The notes: generated by a model not told the origin, from the letters alone. Positions 26,736 to 35,923 are shown, counted from the first letter of the stretch. The stretch is 64,000 nt of DNA from Acidipropionibacterium jensenii DSM 20535 (GCF_000425285.1 NZ_AUDD01000003.1:62001-126000); one strand, 5' to 3'. Numbers and translations: made by a program.

Positions 26736-26811
26736 TGATCCACAGCGGCTCGGGACCGGGTCGCGAGGTTGTCCACAGGGGGCCGGACTCTCGCCGAGTG
26801 GGTTGTCCACA
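26736..26811. promoter_or_regulatory. Cluster of DnaA-box-like sites
   Basis: TTGTCCACA, the high-GC actinobacterial DnaA box, occurs exactly at 26769-26777 and 26803-26811. A weaker TGATCCACA is at 26736-26744. They lie in the 445-bp gap between ctaB and the nuclease-like gene. The rest of that gap is the tandem repeat and palindrome. Confidence 0.55.
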
Positions 26812-26863
26812 GGATCGGAACTGCCCCTGGCGTCGGCGGACTTCTCATGGCTGGCTTGGTCCC

Positions 26864-27895
26864 ATGACCGAGCAGACCAGGCGGGTCCTGAAGGTGTCCG
26901 ATCTTGCGCTCCAGGGCATCGGCCCCAGTGAGATCGCAAGGCTGAGGAGAGACGGCACCTTCAGCTCCGTGCGCCGCGGTGTCGTGGTGGAGGGAGCTCC
27001 CGAGCGGGATGCCCGACGCCGTCAGTTGGAACTCATCGCGGCGACGATGCCGGTGCTGTCCGGTGCGCAGGGGGTTCTCACCCATACTTCGGCCACAGCC
27101 CTGCTCGGTCTGCCGATGACCGTCATGGGTTCTGATCGAGTGTGGCTCAATCGGCCTGCCGGGAGCAGTTCCCACCGACGTCGGCAGCTCGTTGTCCGGG
27201 ACGGGCCGATGGAGTGGGACGAGGTGACGGAGGTGGACGGCCTGCTGGTCACCGGTCCGGAACGTACCGCCGTCGACATGGCCAGGGAGTTCGGTTTTGT
27301 CACCGGAGTGATGGTCGCCGACGCGGTACTTCGCCGGTCCGGGGAGCCCGAGCGGCTGCAGGAGCTCGTGCGACGCGGTGCCCGGCGTCGCGGAAATGCC
27401 ACGGCCAGGGCGGTGGCGGCATTCGCCGACGGGCTGTCCGAGAGTCCGGGGGAGTCGCTGATGAGGGCTCAGCTGCAGATGCAGGGCTGCCCTGAGCCGG
27501 AACTCCAGGTCGAGATCCTCGATGCGCGAGGCTTCCTGGTGGCGCGTTGCGACTACGGCTGGCGCAGGTATGGGGTGGTCGGCGAGTACGACGGGGTCGA
27601 GAAGTACGGGCGTCTTCTGAGGCCGGGACAGACGGTGTCCGCGGTGGTCGACGCGGAGAAGGATCGCGAGGCCAACATCCGCGACCAGGGTCTGGAGATC
27701 ATCCGGTTCTGCAGAGCCGACCTGCGCAACCCCAGAGCGGCCGCAGCACGGCTCAACCGTCTTCTGGCCAGTCGGGCGCCGAGCGCGATGACGGTGGCGT
27801 CCGGGACATGGGCAGGTCCTCGACGGGCTGTGAGGGCGCCGCTCGGTGCAGTGTGGGACGACGACGCGCCCCTTCTCCCACCAGGCGCCAACTAG
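26864..27895 (+). CDS. wHTH (AbiEi-like) plus DUF559 nuclease-like protein
   Basis: A 343-residue protein. The N-terminus (about 1-70) looks like the AbiEi_4-type winged helix of many actinobacterial proteins of this class (GIGPSEIARLRRDGTFSSVRRGV). The C-terminus (about 225-305) fits the DUF559/Vsr-like PD-(D/E)xK fold: CDYGW, GEYDG, KYGR, then DAEKDREANIRDQG. Role unknown; such genes are often labelled type IV toxin-antitoxin AbiEi family, but no AbiEii toxin gene is next to it. ATG 26864 is chosen because the conserved domain begins just after. The stop codon lies inside the second palindrome's loop. Confidence 0.8.
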   Translation: MTEQTRRVLKVSDLALQGIGPSEIARLRRDGTFSSVRRGVVVEGAPERDARRRQLELIAATMPVLSGAQGVLTHTSATALLGLPMTVMGSDRVWLNRPAGSSSHRRRQLVVRDGPMEWDEVTEVDGLLVTGPERTAVDMAREFGFVTGVMVADAVLRRSGEPERLQELVRRGARRRGNATARAVAAFADGLSESPGESLMRAQLQMQGCPEPELQVEILDARGFLVARCDYGWRRYGVVGEYDGVEKYGRLLRPGQTVSAVVDAEKDREANIRDQGLEIIRFCRADLRNPRAAAARLNRLLASRAPSAMTVASGTWAGPRRAVRAPLGAVWDDDAPLLPPGAN

Positions 27896-27923
27896 AAGAG
27901 GCGCTTGGCGGAGGAAGGGGCGC
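27866..27923. repeat. 58-bp palindromic element, copy 2
   Basis: Aligns base for base with 26598-26655 without gaps. Two stem positions change on both sides (T-A to C-G; T-A to C-G), keeping the pairing, while ten loop bases differ. It covers the last codons of the nuclease-like gene and part of the 73-bp convergent gap to ctaA. Confidence 0.8.
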
Positions 27924-27968
27924 CTGGTGAGGTGGGACGGGCCTTCAGCGCTGCCGGCGTCCCCTCAG

Positions 27969-28865
27969 TCAGCGCGGGGTGAGGTCGGGGGCCTGGAAAG
28001 GTCTGACGCTGGACCACAGGGCGCCGGCCGCCATCGCGCAGGCCGAGACCCCCACCATGTGCCAGATCACCAGCCAGGGGTTGAGGTGGGCGAAGTACTG
28101 GGCGTAGCCGATCGCACCCTGGCAGATCTCCACGGTCAGCAGGATGAGCGCCCAGCGGCGCATCGGGGCCGCGCGATGGGCGATTCCCAGCAGCAGGCAG
28201 GCCACCGTGAGGATCACCAGCACCCACACCGAGATGCCGTGCAGCCGGGCGACGGTCTCCAGGTCGAATCCGGTCCGCCGGGCCCCGGCATCCCCGGCAT
28301 TGGGCCCCGATCCGGTGACGATGGTGCCCAGCCACATCACCACCACGGTGGCCGCGACGACGGCTCTCACCAGCGCCATCGCCAAGCCGTCCACCTCGAC
28401 GGTGTCGTGGTGGGAGACCACCCAGACCAGCTTCACGACGACCAGGATGATGGCGACCGACAGCAGCAGGTGCAGGGCGACGACGAAGGGGTTGAGCCCG
28501 CTGAGTACGCTCAGCCCGCCGACCACCGCCTGCAGCGGGATGCCGACCAGGGCCACCCAGGACAGGGAGCGGACATTGCCGGCGGCCCGGGTGCGGGTGG
28601 CGGCGACCACCGTCATCGCCGAGGTGATGAGCAGCACGAAGGTGAGCAGCCGGTTGCCGAACTCGATGACGCCGTGGGCGCCCATCGACTGGTGGGGGAC
28701 GAAGGACCCGGCGGTGCAGTGCGGCCAGGTGGGGCAGCCCAGCCCGGACCCGGTGAGCCGCACCACGGCTCCCGAGACGATGAGCACCATGTTGACGACC
28801 AGGGTGGCCATCGCCCAGCCCGACAGTGCCCTGCGGGTCGCCGAGACGGAGTTCAGGAGACCCAT
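27969..28865 (-). CDS. ctaA: Heme A synthase (CtaA/COX15 family)
   Basis: Converts heme O to heme A for aa3-type cytochrome oxidase. The 298-residue protein has about eight membrane helices and the conserved segments GAVVRLTGSGLGCPTWP, H in MGAHGVIEFGNRL, HLLLS, and RLHGISVW plus WHMVGVSA (heme-ligand His residues). ATG 28865 overlaps the end of the ABC permease by 13 bp, so the three genes form one operon. Confidence 0.93.
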   Translation of the reverse strand: MGLLNSVSATRRALSGWAMATLVVNMVLIVSGAVVRLTGSGLGCPTWPHCTAGSFVPHQSMGAHGVIEFGNRLLTFVLLITSAMTVVAATRTRAAGNVRSLSWVALVGIPLQAVVGGLSVLSGLNPFVVALHLLLSVAIILVVVKLVWVVSHHDTVEVDGLAMALVRAVVAATVVVMWLGTIVTGSGPNAGDAGARRTGFDLETVARLHGISVWVLVILTVACLLLGIAHRAAPMRRWALILLTVEICQGAIGYAQYFAHLNPWLVIWHMVGVSACAMAAGALWSSVRPFQAPDLTPR

Positions 28866-29614
28866 CGGAACACCTTGTGCGCGACGAACCCGAGGACGGC
28901 GGTCCACACCGCCAGGGAGAGCAGCGGCCACCACTGGGTGACCCCCTCGCCCCAGGCCCGCAGGGACTCGCCCAGGGCGGTGGTCGGCAGCAGGGCGACC
29001 ACCGGACGCAGTGCCGACGGGTAGTCGCGCAGCGGCCACATCACCCCGCCGGCCACGCCGAGCAGGTAGATCAGGTTCGCCAGGGCCAGGGTGGCCTCGG
29101 CCCTCAGCGACCCGGCCAGTGACAGCGCGAGCAGCGAGAAGGCCGACATCCCCAGCAGCACCGAGACGAGCATCGGCAGCCAGGCCAGCGCGGAGCCGAC
29201 CGGGGACCAGCCCAACACCACGGCCACCACCACCAGGATCACCACCTGGAGGGCGGAGATGAGGGAGTAGGCCAAGGCCTTGCCGGCCAGCAGCCCGCCC
29301 CGTCCCAGGGGGGTCGCGGCCAGCCTCTCGAGAACACCGTAGCGGCGTTCGAAGCCGGTCTGGATCGCCTGGGAGGTGAAGCAGGTCGACCAGATGGCCA
29401 GCGCCAGCACCGAGGGGGCGAGCATGGACAGCGGCAGGCCGACCCGGTCGCCGACGTAGCGGCCGGCGAACAGGATGGCCACCGGGACCACCAGGGCGAG
29501 CACCAGCTGCTCGCCGTTGCGCATCACCAGACGCGCCTCGGTGAGGCCGTGGTTGCGGATTCTGGCGGCCGGCGTCGCGGCGTGCGGTGCCGGGTGAAGA
29601 TCGAGTGCACTCAC
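28853..29614 (-). CDS. ABC-2 type transporter permease
   Basis: A 253-residue membrane protein with about six helices (from residue ~35) and the ABC-2 signature region FERRYGVLERLAATPLGRGGLLAGK. GTG 29614 is one base after the ATPase stop, so the pair is coupled. ABC-2 exporters in this position next to ctaA are common in actinobacteria; the cargo is not known, and a link to heme or cytochrome assembly is only suggested by position. Confidence 0.9.
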   Translation of the reverse strand: MSALDLHPAPHAATPAARIRNHGLTEARLVMRNGEQLVLALVVPVAILFAGRYVGDRVGLPLSMLAPSVLALAIWSTCFTSQAIQTGFERRYGVLERLAATPLGRGGLLAGKALAYSLISALQVVILVVVAVVLGWSPVGSALAWLPMLVSVLLGMSAFSLLALSLAGSLRAEATLALANLIYLLGVAGGVMWPLRDYPSALRPVVALLPTTALGESLRAWGEGVTQWWPLLSLAVWTAVLGFVAHKVFRWVS

Positions 29615-29615
29615 C

Positions 29616-30437
29616 TCAGTGCCTCCTGGCAGGGTCGTTCGGGGCAGCAGGGTCGTTCGGGGCGGCAGGGTTGGTCGGGGCGTCGGGCCCGGACGGATCA
29701 CTCGGGTGGGGGAAGGACCACTGCGCTCCCTCGGCCCGGTCACTGGTGTGGGTCAGGAAGACGTCCTCCAGGCTCTGCTGGGCGGTGAGCTCGGCGACGC
29801 TGCCGTGGATCGCGACCTTTCCCCGGTCGACGATCCAGACGTGGTCGGCCAGCCGGGCGGCCTCATCCATCGCATGGGTGGTGAGCACCACCGAGACCTC
29901 GTCGCGGCGCAACTCCTCGATGACATCCCAGGTGTGGTGCCGGGCGTGCGGGTCCATCCCGGCGGTGGGCTCGTCGAGGAAGACCAGTCGGGGCCGCCCG
30001 ATGATCGCGGCGGCGAGGTTGACGCTCTGCTGCTGGCCCCCCGACAGCCGTCGGTAGGTGGTGCGGGCGAAGGGAGTGATCCCCAGCGCTTCGATGAGCT
30101 GGTCGGGGCTGATCGGGTCGGAGTACATCCCGGCCATGTAGCGCAGCAGCTCACCTGCCTTGATGTTCACCCAGGCGCCGGCGCTCTGGGGCATCAGCCC
30201 GGTGGCCTCGGCGGCCTGCGGTGAGCCTGGTTCGTGACCCAGTACGCTGACCTGTCCCGAGTCCGGGTGGATCAGCGAGGTGCAGCATCTCATCATGGTC
30301 GTCTTACCGGCCCCGTTGGGTCCCAGGATCGCGGTGACCTCCGCCCGGTGGGCGGTGAGGGTGAGACCGTCGAGGGCGACAACGGGGCCGAAAGAGACGT
30401 GAAGGTCGTCGATGACGAGGGGTTCGGGTTCCGGCAC
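29616..30437 (-). CDS. ABC transporter ATP-binding protein
   Basis: A 273-residue ATPase for the permease next to it. Walker A GPNGAGKTT, signature LSGGQQQ, Walker B LVFLDEPTAGMD and H-loop His in LTTHAM are all present. The C-terminus ends in Asn-Pro-Ala/Asn-Asp-Pro repeats. GTG 30437 has TACACT 7 nt upstream. Confidence 0.93.
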   Translation of the reverse strand: MPEPEPLVIDDLHVSFGPVVALDGLTLTAHRAEVTAILGPNGAGKTTMMRCCTSLIHPDSGQVSVLGHEPGSPQAAEATGLMPQSAGAWVNIKAGELLRYMAGMYSDPISPDQLIEALGITPFARTTYRRLSGGQQQSVNLAAAIIGRPRLVFLDEPTAGMDPHARHHTWDVIEELRRDEVSVVLTTHAMDEAARLADHVWIVDRGKVAIHGSVAELTAQQSLEDVFLTHTSDRAEGAQWSFPHPSDPSGPDAPTNPAAPNDPAAPNDPARRH

Positions 30438-30444
30438 GAGCGAC

Positions 30445-30450
30445 AGTGTA
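30445..30450 (-). promoter_or_regulatory. Leaderless-type promoter of the ABC-ctaA operon
   Basis: TACACT on the reverse strand, then 7 nt, then GTG 30437. Confidence 0.6.
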
Positions 30451-30462
30451 CGGCGTGCTCAA

Positions 30463-30497
30463 GGGCCCTGGTCCGCCACGGCGGCGGACCAGGGCCC
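30463..30497 (-). terminator. Terminator after hppA
   Basis: A 15-bp perfect stem (30463-30477 with 30483-30497; GGGCCCTGGTCCGCC) with a 5-nt loop, 27 bp after the hppA stop. The strongest terminator on this strand. Confidence 0.8.
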
Positions 30498-30524
30498 AGT
30501 CTCTGAGCGGTACTCGGACAGTGG

Positions 30525-33167
30525 TCAGCCGGCGTGGTCGATCTGCGGGGCGACCCGGTGCACCGACTCGGGTGAGGTCGGTGAGGAGGGGGTCTGCGGC
30601 GACTCCGGGGAGGCCGGGGAGATCGGAGCCTGGGCCAGGGCGCCGAAGCCGTCCCCGCTCGGCAGATCGAGGCGCCACTCGTCGTCACCGGGACCGTCCG
30701 CGGAGTGGATCCGCATTCCGTAGAAGGACCGGTAGACGAAGACCGCCGCAGTGACGAAGAAGGCCGCGGCCAGCAGGTGGGTGAGCAGTCCGGCACCGAT
30801 CGAGACGGCCAGCTCCACGGCCAGCAGCCCGAACAGGGTGGTGAACTTGATCACCGGGTTCAGGGCCACCGAGGAGGTGTCCTTGAAGGGGTCGCCCACC
30901 GTGTCGCCGACCACCGAGGCGTCGTGCAGCGGGGTGCCGCTGGCGTCCAGGTCGACCTCGACGATCTTCTTGGCGTTGTCCCAGGCTCCTCCGGCGTTGG
31001 CCATGAAGATCGCCTGGTAGAGCCCGAAGATCGCGATCGAGATGAGATACCCGACGAAGAAGTACGGGTCCAGGAAGGCGAAGGCCAGGGCGAAGAAGAA
31101 CACTCCCAGGAATATGTTGAGCATCCCCTTCTGGGCGTACTCGGTGCAGATCCGCACGACCTTCTTGGAGTCCTCGATCGAGGCCCTGGTGGCGTCGGAG
31201 TCGAGCTTGATGTTGTCCTTGATGAACTCCACCGCCCGGTAGGCGCCGGTGGTGACGGCCTGCATCGAGGCTCCCGAGAACCAGTAGATGATCGCCCCGC
31301 CGGTGATCAGGCCGAGCAGGAAGGGGGCGTGGGTCAGTCCGAGCTTGGTGACCTCCGAGGTTGCCGCCAGACCGTCGGTCAGAGCCATGATGATCGAGAA
31401 GATCATCGTGGTGGCGCCGACCACCGCGGTCCCGATGAGGACCGGTTTGGCGGTCGCCTTGAAGGTGTTGCCGGCGCCGTCCTGCTCCTCCAGGAAGTGC
31501 TTGGCGACGTCCCACTTCGGGGTGAAGCCGAAGTCGCGCTCGATCTCCTCGTCGATCCCGTCGATCTCCTCGATGGTGGACAGCTCGTAGACGCTCTGGG
31601 CGTTGTCGGTGACCGGGCCGTAGGAGTCCACGGCGATCGTCACCGCACCCATCCCCAGGAACCCGAAGGCCACCAGACCGAAGGCGAAGACCGCCCACTT
31701 GACCTCCGACATGGCGCCCATGTCTCCCAGCCCGGTGCTGGCGACCAGGAAGGACCCGCCCATCAGGGCGACGATCACGGTGCCGAGCCAGAAGGCGGAG
31801 AAGTTGCCGGCCACCAGCCCCGAGAGGATGTCGAGGGAGGCGCCGCCCTCCTTGGCGCTGGTGACGACCTCGCGGACGTGGCGGGACTTGGTCGAGGTGA
31901 AGGACTTCACCAGTTCGGGGATGAGGGCCCCGGCCAGGGTGCCGAAGGACACGATGATCGACAGCTTCCACCACAGCCCGTCGGCCATCGAGCCGAGCAT
32001 CCACCAGGTGGTGACCACGGTGAGCACGATCGACATCACCGAGGTGATCCACACCAGCGAACTGAGCGGCTTCTCGAAGTCGAAGGCCTCCGCATCGGCG
32101 TAGCGGGACCGGGTCACCGCATTGTTGATGAGATAAGAGAGGAACGACGCGATGAGCATCACCACGCGCACCACGAAGATCCAGATCAGCAGGGTGACCT
32201 GCTCCGAGGGGTTCGGCACCGCCAGGGTGAGGAAGGTGATGAGCGCGACGCCGGTGACCCCGTAGGTCTCGAATCCGTCGGCCGAGGGGCCCACCGAGTC
32301 CCCGGCGTTGTCACCGGTGCAGTCGGCGATGACACCCGGGTTGCGGGCGTCGTCCTCCTTGATGTGGAAGGCGATCTTCATGAGGTCGGCGCCGACATCG
32401 GCGATCTTGGTGAAGATGCCGCCGGCGATCCGCAGGCAGGCCGCTCCCAGCGACTCGCCGATCGCGAAACCGATGAAGCTGGGGCCGGCGATCTCGCCGG
32501 GCAGCAGCAGCATGATGAACAGCATCATGAACAGCTCGACCGAGATGAGCACCATGCCGACGCTCATCCCCGAGCGCATCGGGATGTCGAAGCACTCGTA
32601 GGGCCGTCCCCGCAGGGAGGCGTGGGCGGTCCGGGAGTTGGCGAAGGTGTTGACCCGGATCCCGTACCAGGCGACGCCGAAGGAGCCGGCCATCCCGACC
32701 AGGCTGAAGGCCAGGATGATGAGCACCTTGGCGCCCATGTGCTGGAGGAACAGGAAGTAGACCAGGATCACCGCGGCGATGAAGGCCCACAGCACCATCA
32801 GGAACCGGGCCTGCTGCTTGAGGTAGGTCTTGCAGGTCTCGTAGATGGTCTCCGAGACCTCCTTCATGGACCGGTGGACGGGCAGTCCGTGCAGCTTGGA
32901 GTAGCTCAGCAGGCCGAATCCCAGGCCGAGCAGACACACTCCCAGGCCGATCCACAGCAGGGTGGTGCCGGAGATCCCGCCGACCTGCTCGTTGAGCGGG
33001 GGGAGTGCGATATTGGCCTCGCCGCCGACCTTGTGGTCGCCGGATCCGCCGCCTGAGCAGCCGGCGAGCCCGAGCAGGGTCAGGCCGGCGAGGGCGGCCC
33101 AGACGATGCGGCGGGCCGAGGGGTGCGTCCCGATGGGGACGTGTGTCGTGTCTTGCCTGGCGTTCAC
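30525..33167 (-). CDS. hppA: Membrane-bound ion-pumping pyrophosphatase, divergent type
   Basis: Hydrolyses pyrophosphate and pumps H+ and/or Na+ outwards. The 880-residue protein has about 16 helices and PPi/Mg-binding motifs (DVGADLMK, EDDARNPGVIADCTGDNAGD). GNTFKATAKP carries Lys at the position linked to K+-independence. The motif variants match the divergent clade that, from memory, includes Na+-regulated H+ pumps of Chlorobium and Cellulomonas. Unusually, the N-terminus is a lipoprotein-type signal: RR, a hydrophobic stretch, then LAGC (Cys37) and GGGSGD. The C-terminus has a Ser-Pro-rich tail. GTG 33167 follows GGAAGAGAA. Confidence 0.92.
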   Translation of the reverse strand: MNARQDTTHVPIGTHPSARRIVWAALAGLTLLGLAGCSGGGSGDHKVGGEANIALPPLNEQVGGISGTTLLWIGLGVCLLGLGFGLLSYSKLHGLPVHRSMKEVSETIYETCKTYLKQQARFLMVLWAFIAAVILVYFLFLQHMGAKVLIILAFSLVGMAGSFGVAWYGIRVNTFANSRTAHASLRGRPYECFDIPMRSGMSVGMVLISVELFMMLFIMLLLPGEIAGPSFIGFAIGESLGAACLRIAGGIFTKIADVGADLMKIAFHIKEDDARNPGVIADCTGDNAGDSVGPSADGFETYGVTGVALITFLTLAVPNPSEQVTLLIWIFVVRVVMLIASFLSYLINNAVTRSRYADAEAFDFEKPLSSLVWITSVMSIVLTVVTTWWMLGSMADGLWWKLSIIVSFGTLAGALIPELVKSFTSTKSRHVREVVTSAKEGGASLDILSGLVAGNFSAFWLGTVIVALMGGSFLVASTGLGDMGAMSEVKWAVFAFGLVAFGFLGMGAVTIAVDSYGPVTDNAQSVYELSTIEEIDGIDEEIERDFGFTPKWDVAKHFLEEQDGAGNTFKATAKPVLIGTAVVGATTMIFSIIMALTDGLAATSEVTKLGLTHAPFLLGLITGGAIIYWFSGASMQAVTTGAYRAVEFIKDNIKLDSDATRASIEDSKKVVRICTEYAQKGMLNIFLGVFFFALAFAFLDPYFFVGYLISIAIFGLYQAIFMANAGGAWDNAKKIVEVDLDASGTPLHDASVVGDTVGDPFKDTSSVALNPVIKFTTLFGLLAVELAVSIGAGLLTHLLAAAFFVTAAVFVYRSFYGMRIHSADGPGDDEWRLDLPSGDGFGALAQAPISPASPESPQTPSSPTSPESVHRVAPQIDHAG

Positions 33168-33592
33168 GATTCGTTCTCTTCCTCGAGCACTCTCGTTCAG
33201 GGGTCCCCCGGACCACCGCCATGGTGGTTGGCACGTCGTCGTGGGGACGGGGACCCGTCCCAGAAACGCTATGACCTCTGGAAGGGGTTGTCACGGGTCA
33301 AGGGCCCGGATGTGGGCAACATCACAGTTTCGTTATCGAGCCGCTCACGGGTCGTGATCGGCGTCTCCTCGGGACGCCGGGTCAAGTCCCGTGGAGGGGT
33401 GTCACGGCCGTGAGCCCGATTCGCGACGCCGTCACTCGCCGTCCCGGGTGCCCCGGGGTGCCGTCGTCGACCCCGTGACAAGCGGTGACAAGGGGAGTCA
33501 GGCGGTCCTGGGGGGACGGGTCCGGGAGTCGGGAGCCCAGGAAGAAGGGTCGCCTTACTTGCATCCGACGGTCATTTGGAAACAATGGAGTT
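33168..33592. promoter_or_regulatory. Intergenic region between hppA and sufR
   Basis: A 425-bp divergent control region without a convincing gene. It holds the likely hppA promoter, a 12-bp palindrome TCACGGCCGTGA (33402-33413) and a direct repeat GTGACAAG at 33475-33482 and 33485-33492 (10-bp period). TTGTCAC at 33288-33294 is the same core inverted. ACAA-N5-TTGT (33583-33595) covers the sufR start. Confidence 0.5.
33266..33293 (-). promoter_or_regulatory. Likely hppA promoter
   Basis: On the reverse strand TGACAA (33293-33288), a 16-bp spacer and TAGCGT (33271-33266). The leader would be about 90 nt. Confidence 0.45.
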
Positions 33593-34336
33593 GTGAAAAC
33601 TTCGAATGATCCCTCGCGCGAGCACGGCGGGGGCCGTCCCGCGGCAGGAGATTCCTTCGAAGAGCCCGCGGACGGCACCACCCGTGACCGTGTGATGTCC
33701 TCGATCCTCCACCATGGACCCTCCACCGCTGCCCAGCTGGCCGATCGTCTGGGCCTGACCCCGGCGGCCGTCCGCAGGCATCTGTCCGCCCTGGGCGAAA
33801 GCGGCCAGATCGCCAGTCGCGAACAGCGGGTCTTCGGCTCCCGGGGCCGGGGGCGTCCCTCGCGGGTCTTCTTCCTCACCGACTCCGGTCGCGCCGACTA
33901 CTACACCGCCTATGACGAGCTGGCGATCGCGGCCCTCAAGCAACTCGCCGCAGCCGCCGGTCCCGACGCCCTGGCCGCCGTCGCCCAGGCCAGGGTCGAC
34001 GACATCGAGGCGAAGTACCGGGAGCTGCGCGCCGCCCGACCCGATCAGGACCCGGCCCAGACGCTGGCTGAGAGCCTGTCCGCCGACGGCTACGTGGCCT
34101 CTCTGGAGCCGGCCGTCGCCGGACGCCAGATCTGCCAGCACAACTGCCCGGTGGCCGAGGTCGCCAAGGTCTTCCCCGAGCTCTGCGAGGTCGAGACCCG
34201 ACTGTTCTCCGAACTGCTCGGCTCCAACGTCCAGCGGCTGGCCACCATCGCCCACGGCGACGGGGTGTGCACCACCCACGTCCCGGTCGACGTGGAGATC
34301 ACCCGAAAACGCATCGGCCCACCGGTGTCGGGCTGA
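33593..34336 (+). CDS. sufR: Fe-S-sensing transcriptional regulator SufR
   Basis: Winged-helix repressor of the suf operon. The 247-residue product has the DNA-binding domain over about residues 30-100 (STAAQLADRLGLTPAAVRRHL) and cysteines at 181, 185, 198 and 226. Their spacing (x3, x12, x27) matches streptomycete SufR, where three of them hold the cluster. GTG 33593 is chosen for the window-wide start geometry and the loss of conserved sequence upstream. No terminator separates it from sufB, 88 bp on. It probably represses its own operon when the cluster is loaded. Confidence 0.92.
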   Translation: MKTSNDPSREHGGGRPAAGDSFEEPADGTTRDRVMSSILHHGPSTAAQLADRLGLTPAAVRRHLSALGESGQIASREQRVFGSRGRGRPSRVFFLTDSGRADYYTAYDELAIAALKQLAAAAGPDALAAVAQARVDDIEAKYRELRAARPDQDPAQTLAESLSADGYVASLEPAVAGRQICQHNCPVAEVAKVFPELCEVETRLFSELLGSNVQRLATIAHGDGVCTTHVPVDVEITRKRIGPPVSG

Positions 34337-34424
34337 TCGGCCCATCCCGCCGGTGCGCCGCCTCGCGCATCACCCTCAGTTCTCAACTTCTTCCCACGGC
34401 TTCGACTGACTGAAAGGCCCAGAT

Positions 34425-35873
34425 ATGACTCAGGTCGACACAACCACCGCCCTGCCGGGCACCGGTGCCACCCAGGACGAGCACCTGGCGGCACTGTCCG
34501 GCTACAAGTACGGATGGCACGACTCCGACGCCTATGCGGCGGCCTCCCAGCGCGGCCTGTCGGAGGAGGTGGTGCGCGGCATCTCGGCGATGAAGCACGA
34601 GCCCGAGTGGATGCTCAAGCTGCGCCTCAAGGCCCTGCGCCAGTTCGAGAAGAAGCCGATGCCGACCTGGGGCGTCAACCTCGACAGCATCGACTTCGAC
34701 CAGATCAAGTACTTCGTCCGGGCCCAGGAGAAGCAGGCGAAGTCCTGGGAGGACCTGCCCGCCGACATCAAGAACACCTACGACCGGCTCGGCATCCCCG
34801 AGGCCGAGAAGGACCGGCTGGTGGCCGGGGTGGCCGCCCAGTACGAGTCCGAGGTGGTCTACCACAAGATCAACGAGGAGCTCGGCAAGCAGGGAGTGAT
34901 CTTCCTGGACACCGACACCGCCCTCAAGGAGTGCCCCGAGCTGTTCAAGGAGTACTTCGCCTCCACCGTCCCGGTCGGCGACAACAAGTTCGCCGCCCTC
35001 AACACCGCGGTGTGGTCGGGCGGATCCTTCATCTACGTCCCCAAGGGAGTGCACTGCACCATCCCGCTGCAGGCCTACTTCCGGATGAACACCGAGAACC
35101 TCGGTCAGTTCGAGAGGACCCTGATCATCGTCGACGAGGGTGCCTACGTGCACTACGTCGAGGGCTGCACCGCCCCGATCTACAAGTCGGACTCGCTGCA
35201 CGCCGCGGTCGTCGAGATCATCGTCAAGAAGAACGCCCGCTGTCGTTACACGACCATCCAGAACTGGTCGAACAACGTCTACAACCTCGTCACCCAGCGC
35301 GCCTACGTCGAGGAGGGCGGGACGATGGAGTGGATCGACGGCAATATCGGCTCCAAGTCCAACATGAAGTACCCGGCCTGCTACCTGATGGGCGAGCACG
35401 CCAAGGGCGAGGCCCTCTCGGTGGCCTTCGCCGCCGAGGGTCAGCACCAGGACACCGGCGCCAAGATGGTCCACAACGCCCCCTACACCTCCTCGACGAT
35501 CGTCTCGAAGTCGATCTCCCAGGGAGGCGGCCGGTCGGCCTACCGAGGCCTGGTCGCGGTGGGCAAGAACGCCCACCACTCGGCCTCCTCGGTGCGCTGC
35601 GACGCGCTGCTGGTCGACGACATCTCGCGGTCGGACACCTACCCCTACAACGACGTCCGCACCGACGAGGTGTCGATGGCTCACGAGGCCACCGTCTCCA
35701 AGGTGAGCGAGGACCAGCTGTTCTACCTCATGCAGCGGGGACTCACCGAGGAGGAGGCGATGGGCATGATCGTCCGCGGGTTCATCGAGCCGATCGCCAA
35801 GGAGCTCCCGATGGAGTACGCCCTGGAGCTCAACCGGCTCATCGAGATCCAGATGGAGGGTGCGGTCGGCTGA
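34425..35873 (+). CDS. sufB: Fe-S cluster assembly protein SufB
   Basis: Core scaffold subunit of SufBC2D, which builds Fe-S clusters. The 482-residue product carries the beta-helix core and the conserved [32 protein letters not shown] and [12 protein letters not shown] segments. ATG 34425 follows GAAAGG. No intein interrupts it, unlike mycobacterial SufB. Confidence 0.97.
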   Translation: MTQVDTTTALPGTGATQDEHLAALSGYKYGWHDSDAYAAASQRGLSEEVVRGISAMKHEPEWMLKLRLKALRQFEKKPMPTWGVNLDSIDFDQIKYFVRAQEKQAKSWEDLPADIKNTYDRLGIPEAEKDRLVAGVAAQYESEVVYHKINEELGKQGVIFLDTDTALKECPELFKEYFASTVPVGDNKFAALNTAVWSGGSFIYVPKGVHCTIPLQAYFRMNTENLGQFERTLIIVDEGAYVHYVEGCTAPIYKSDSLHAAVVEIIVKKNARCRYTTIQNWSNNVYNLVTQRAYVEEGGTMEWIDGNIGSKSNMKYPACYLMGEHAKGEALSVAFAAEGQHQDTGAKMVHNAPYTSSTIVSKSISQGGGRSAYRGLVAVGKNAHHSASSVRCDALLVDDISRSDTYPYNDVRTDEVSMAHEATVSKVSEDQLFYLMQRGLTEEEAMGMIVRGFIEPIAKELPMEYALELNRLIEIQMEGAVG

Positions 35874-35923
35874 CCCGGTCGACCACCACATCACCCGCAA
35901 TCCACACGAAAGAGAGCACAGCG

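Noticed and set aside
26864-27895. Complete AbiE toxin-antitoxin system
   Set aside because: Only the AbiEi-like helix is present, fused to a nuclease-like domain; no AbiEii nucleotidyltransferase gene is adjacent.
30705-33056. 783-codon forward frame opposite hppA
   Set aside because: Shadow frame, rich in His/Gly/Asp/Glu, without domains.
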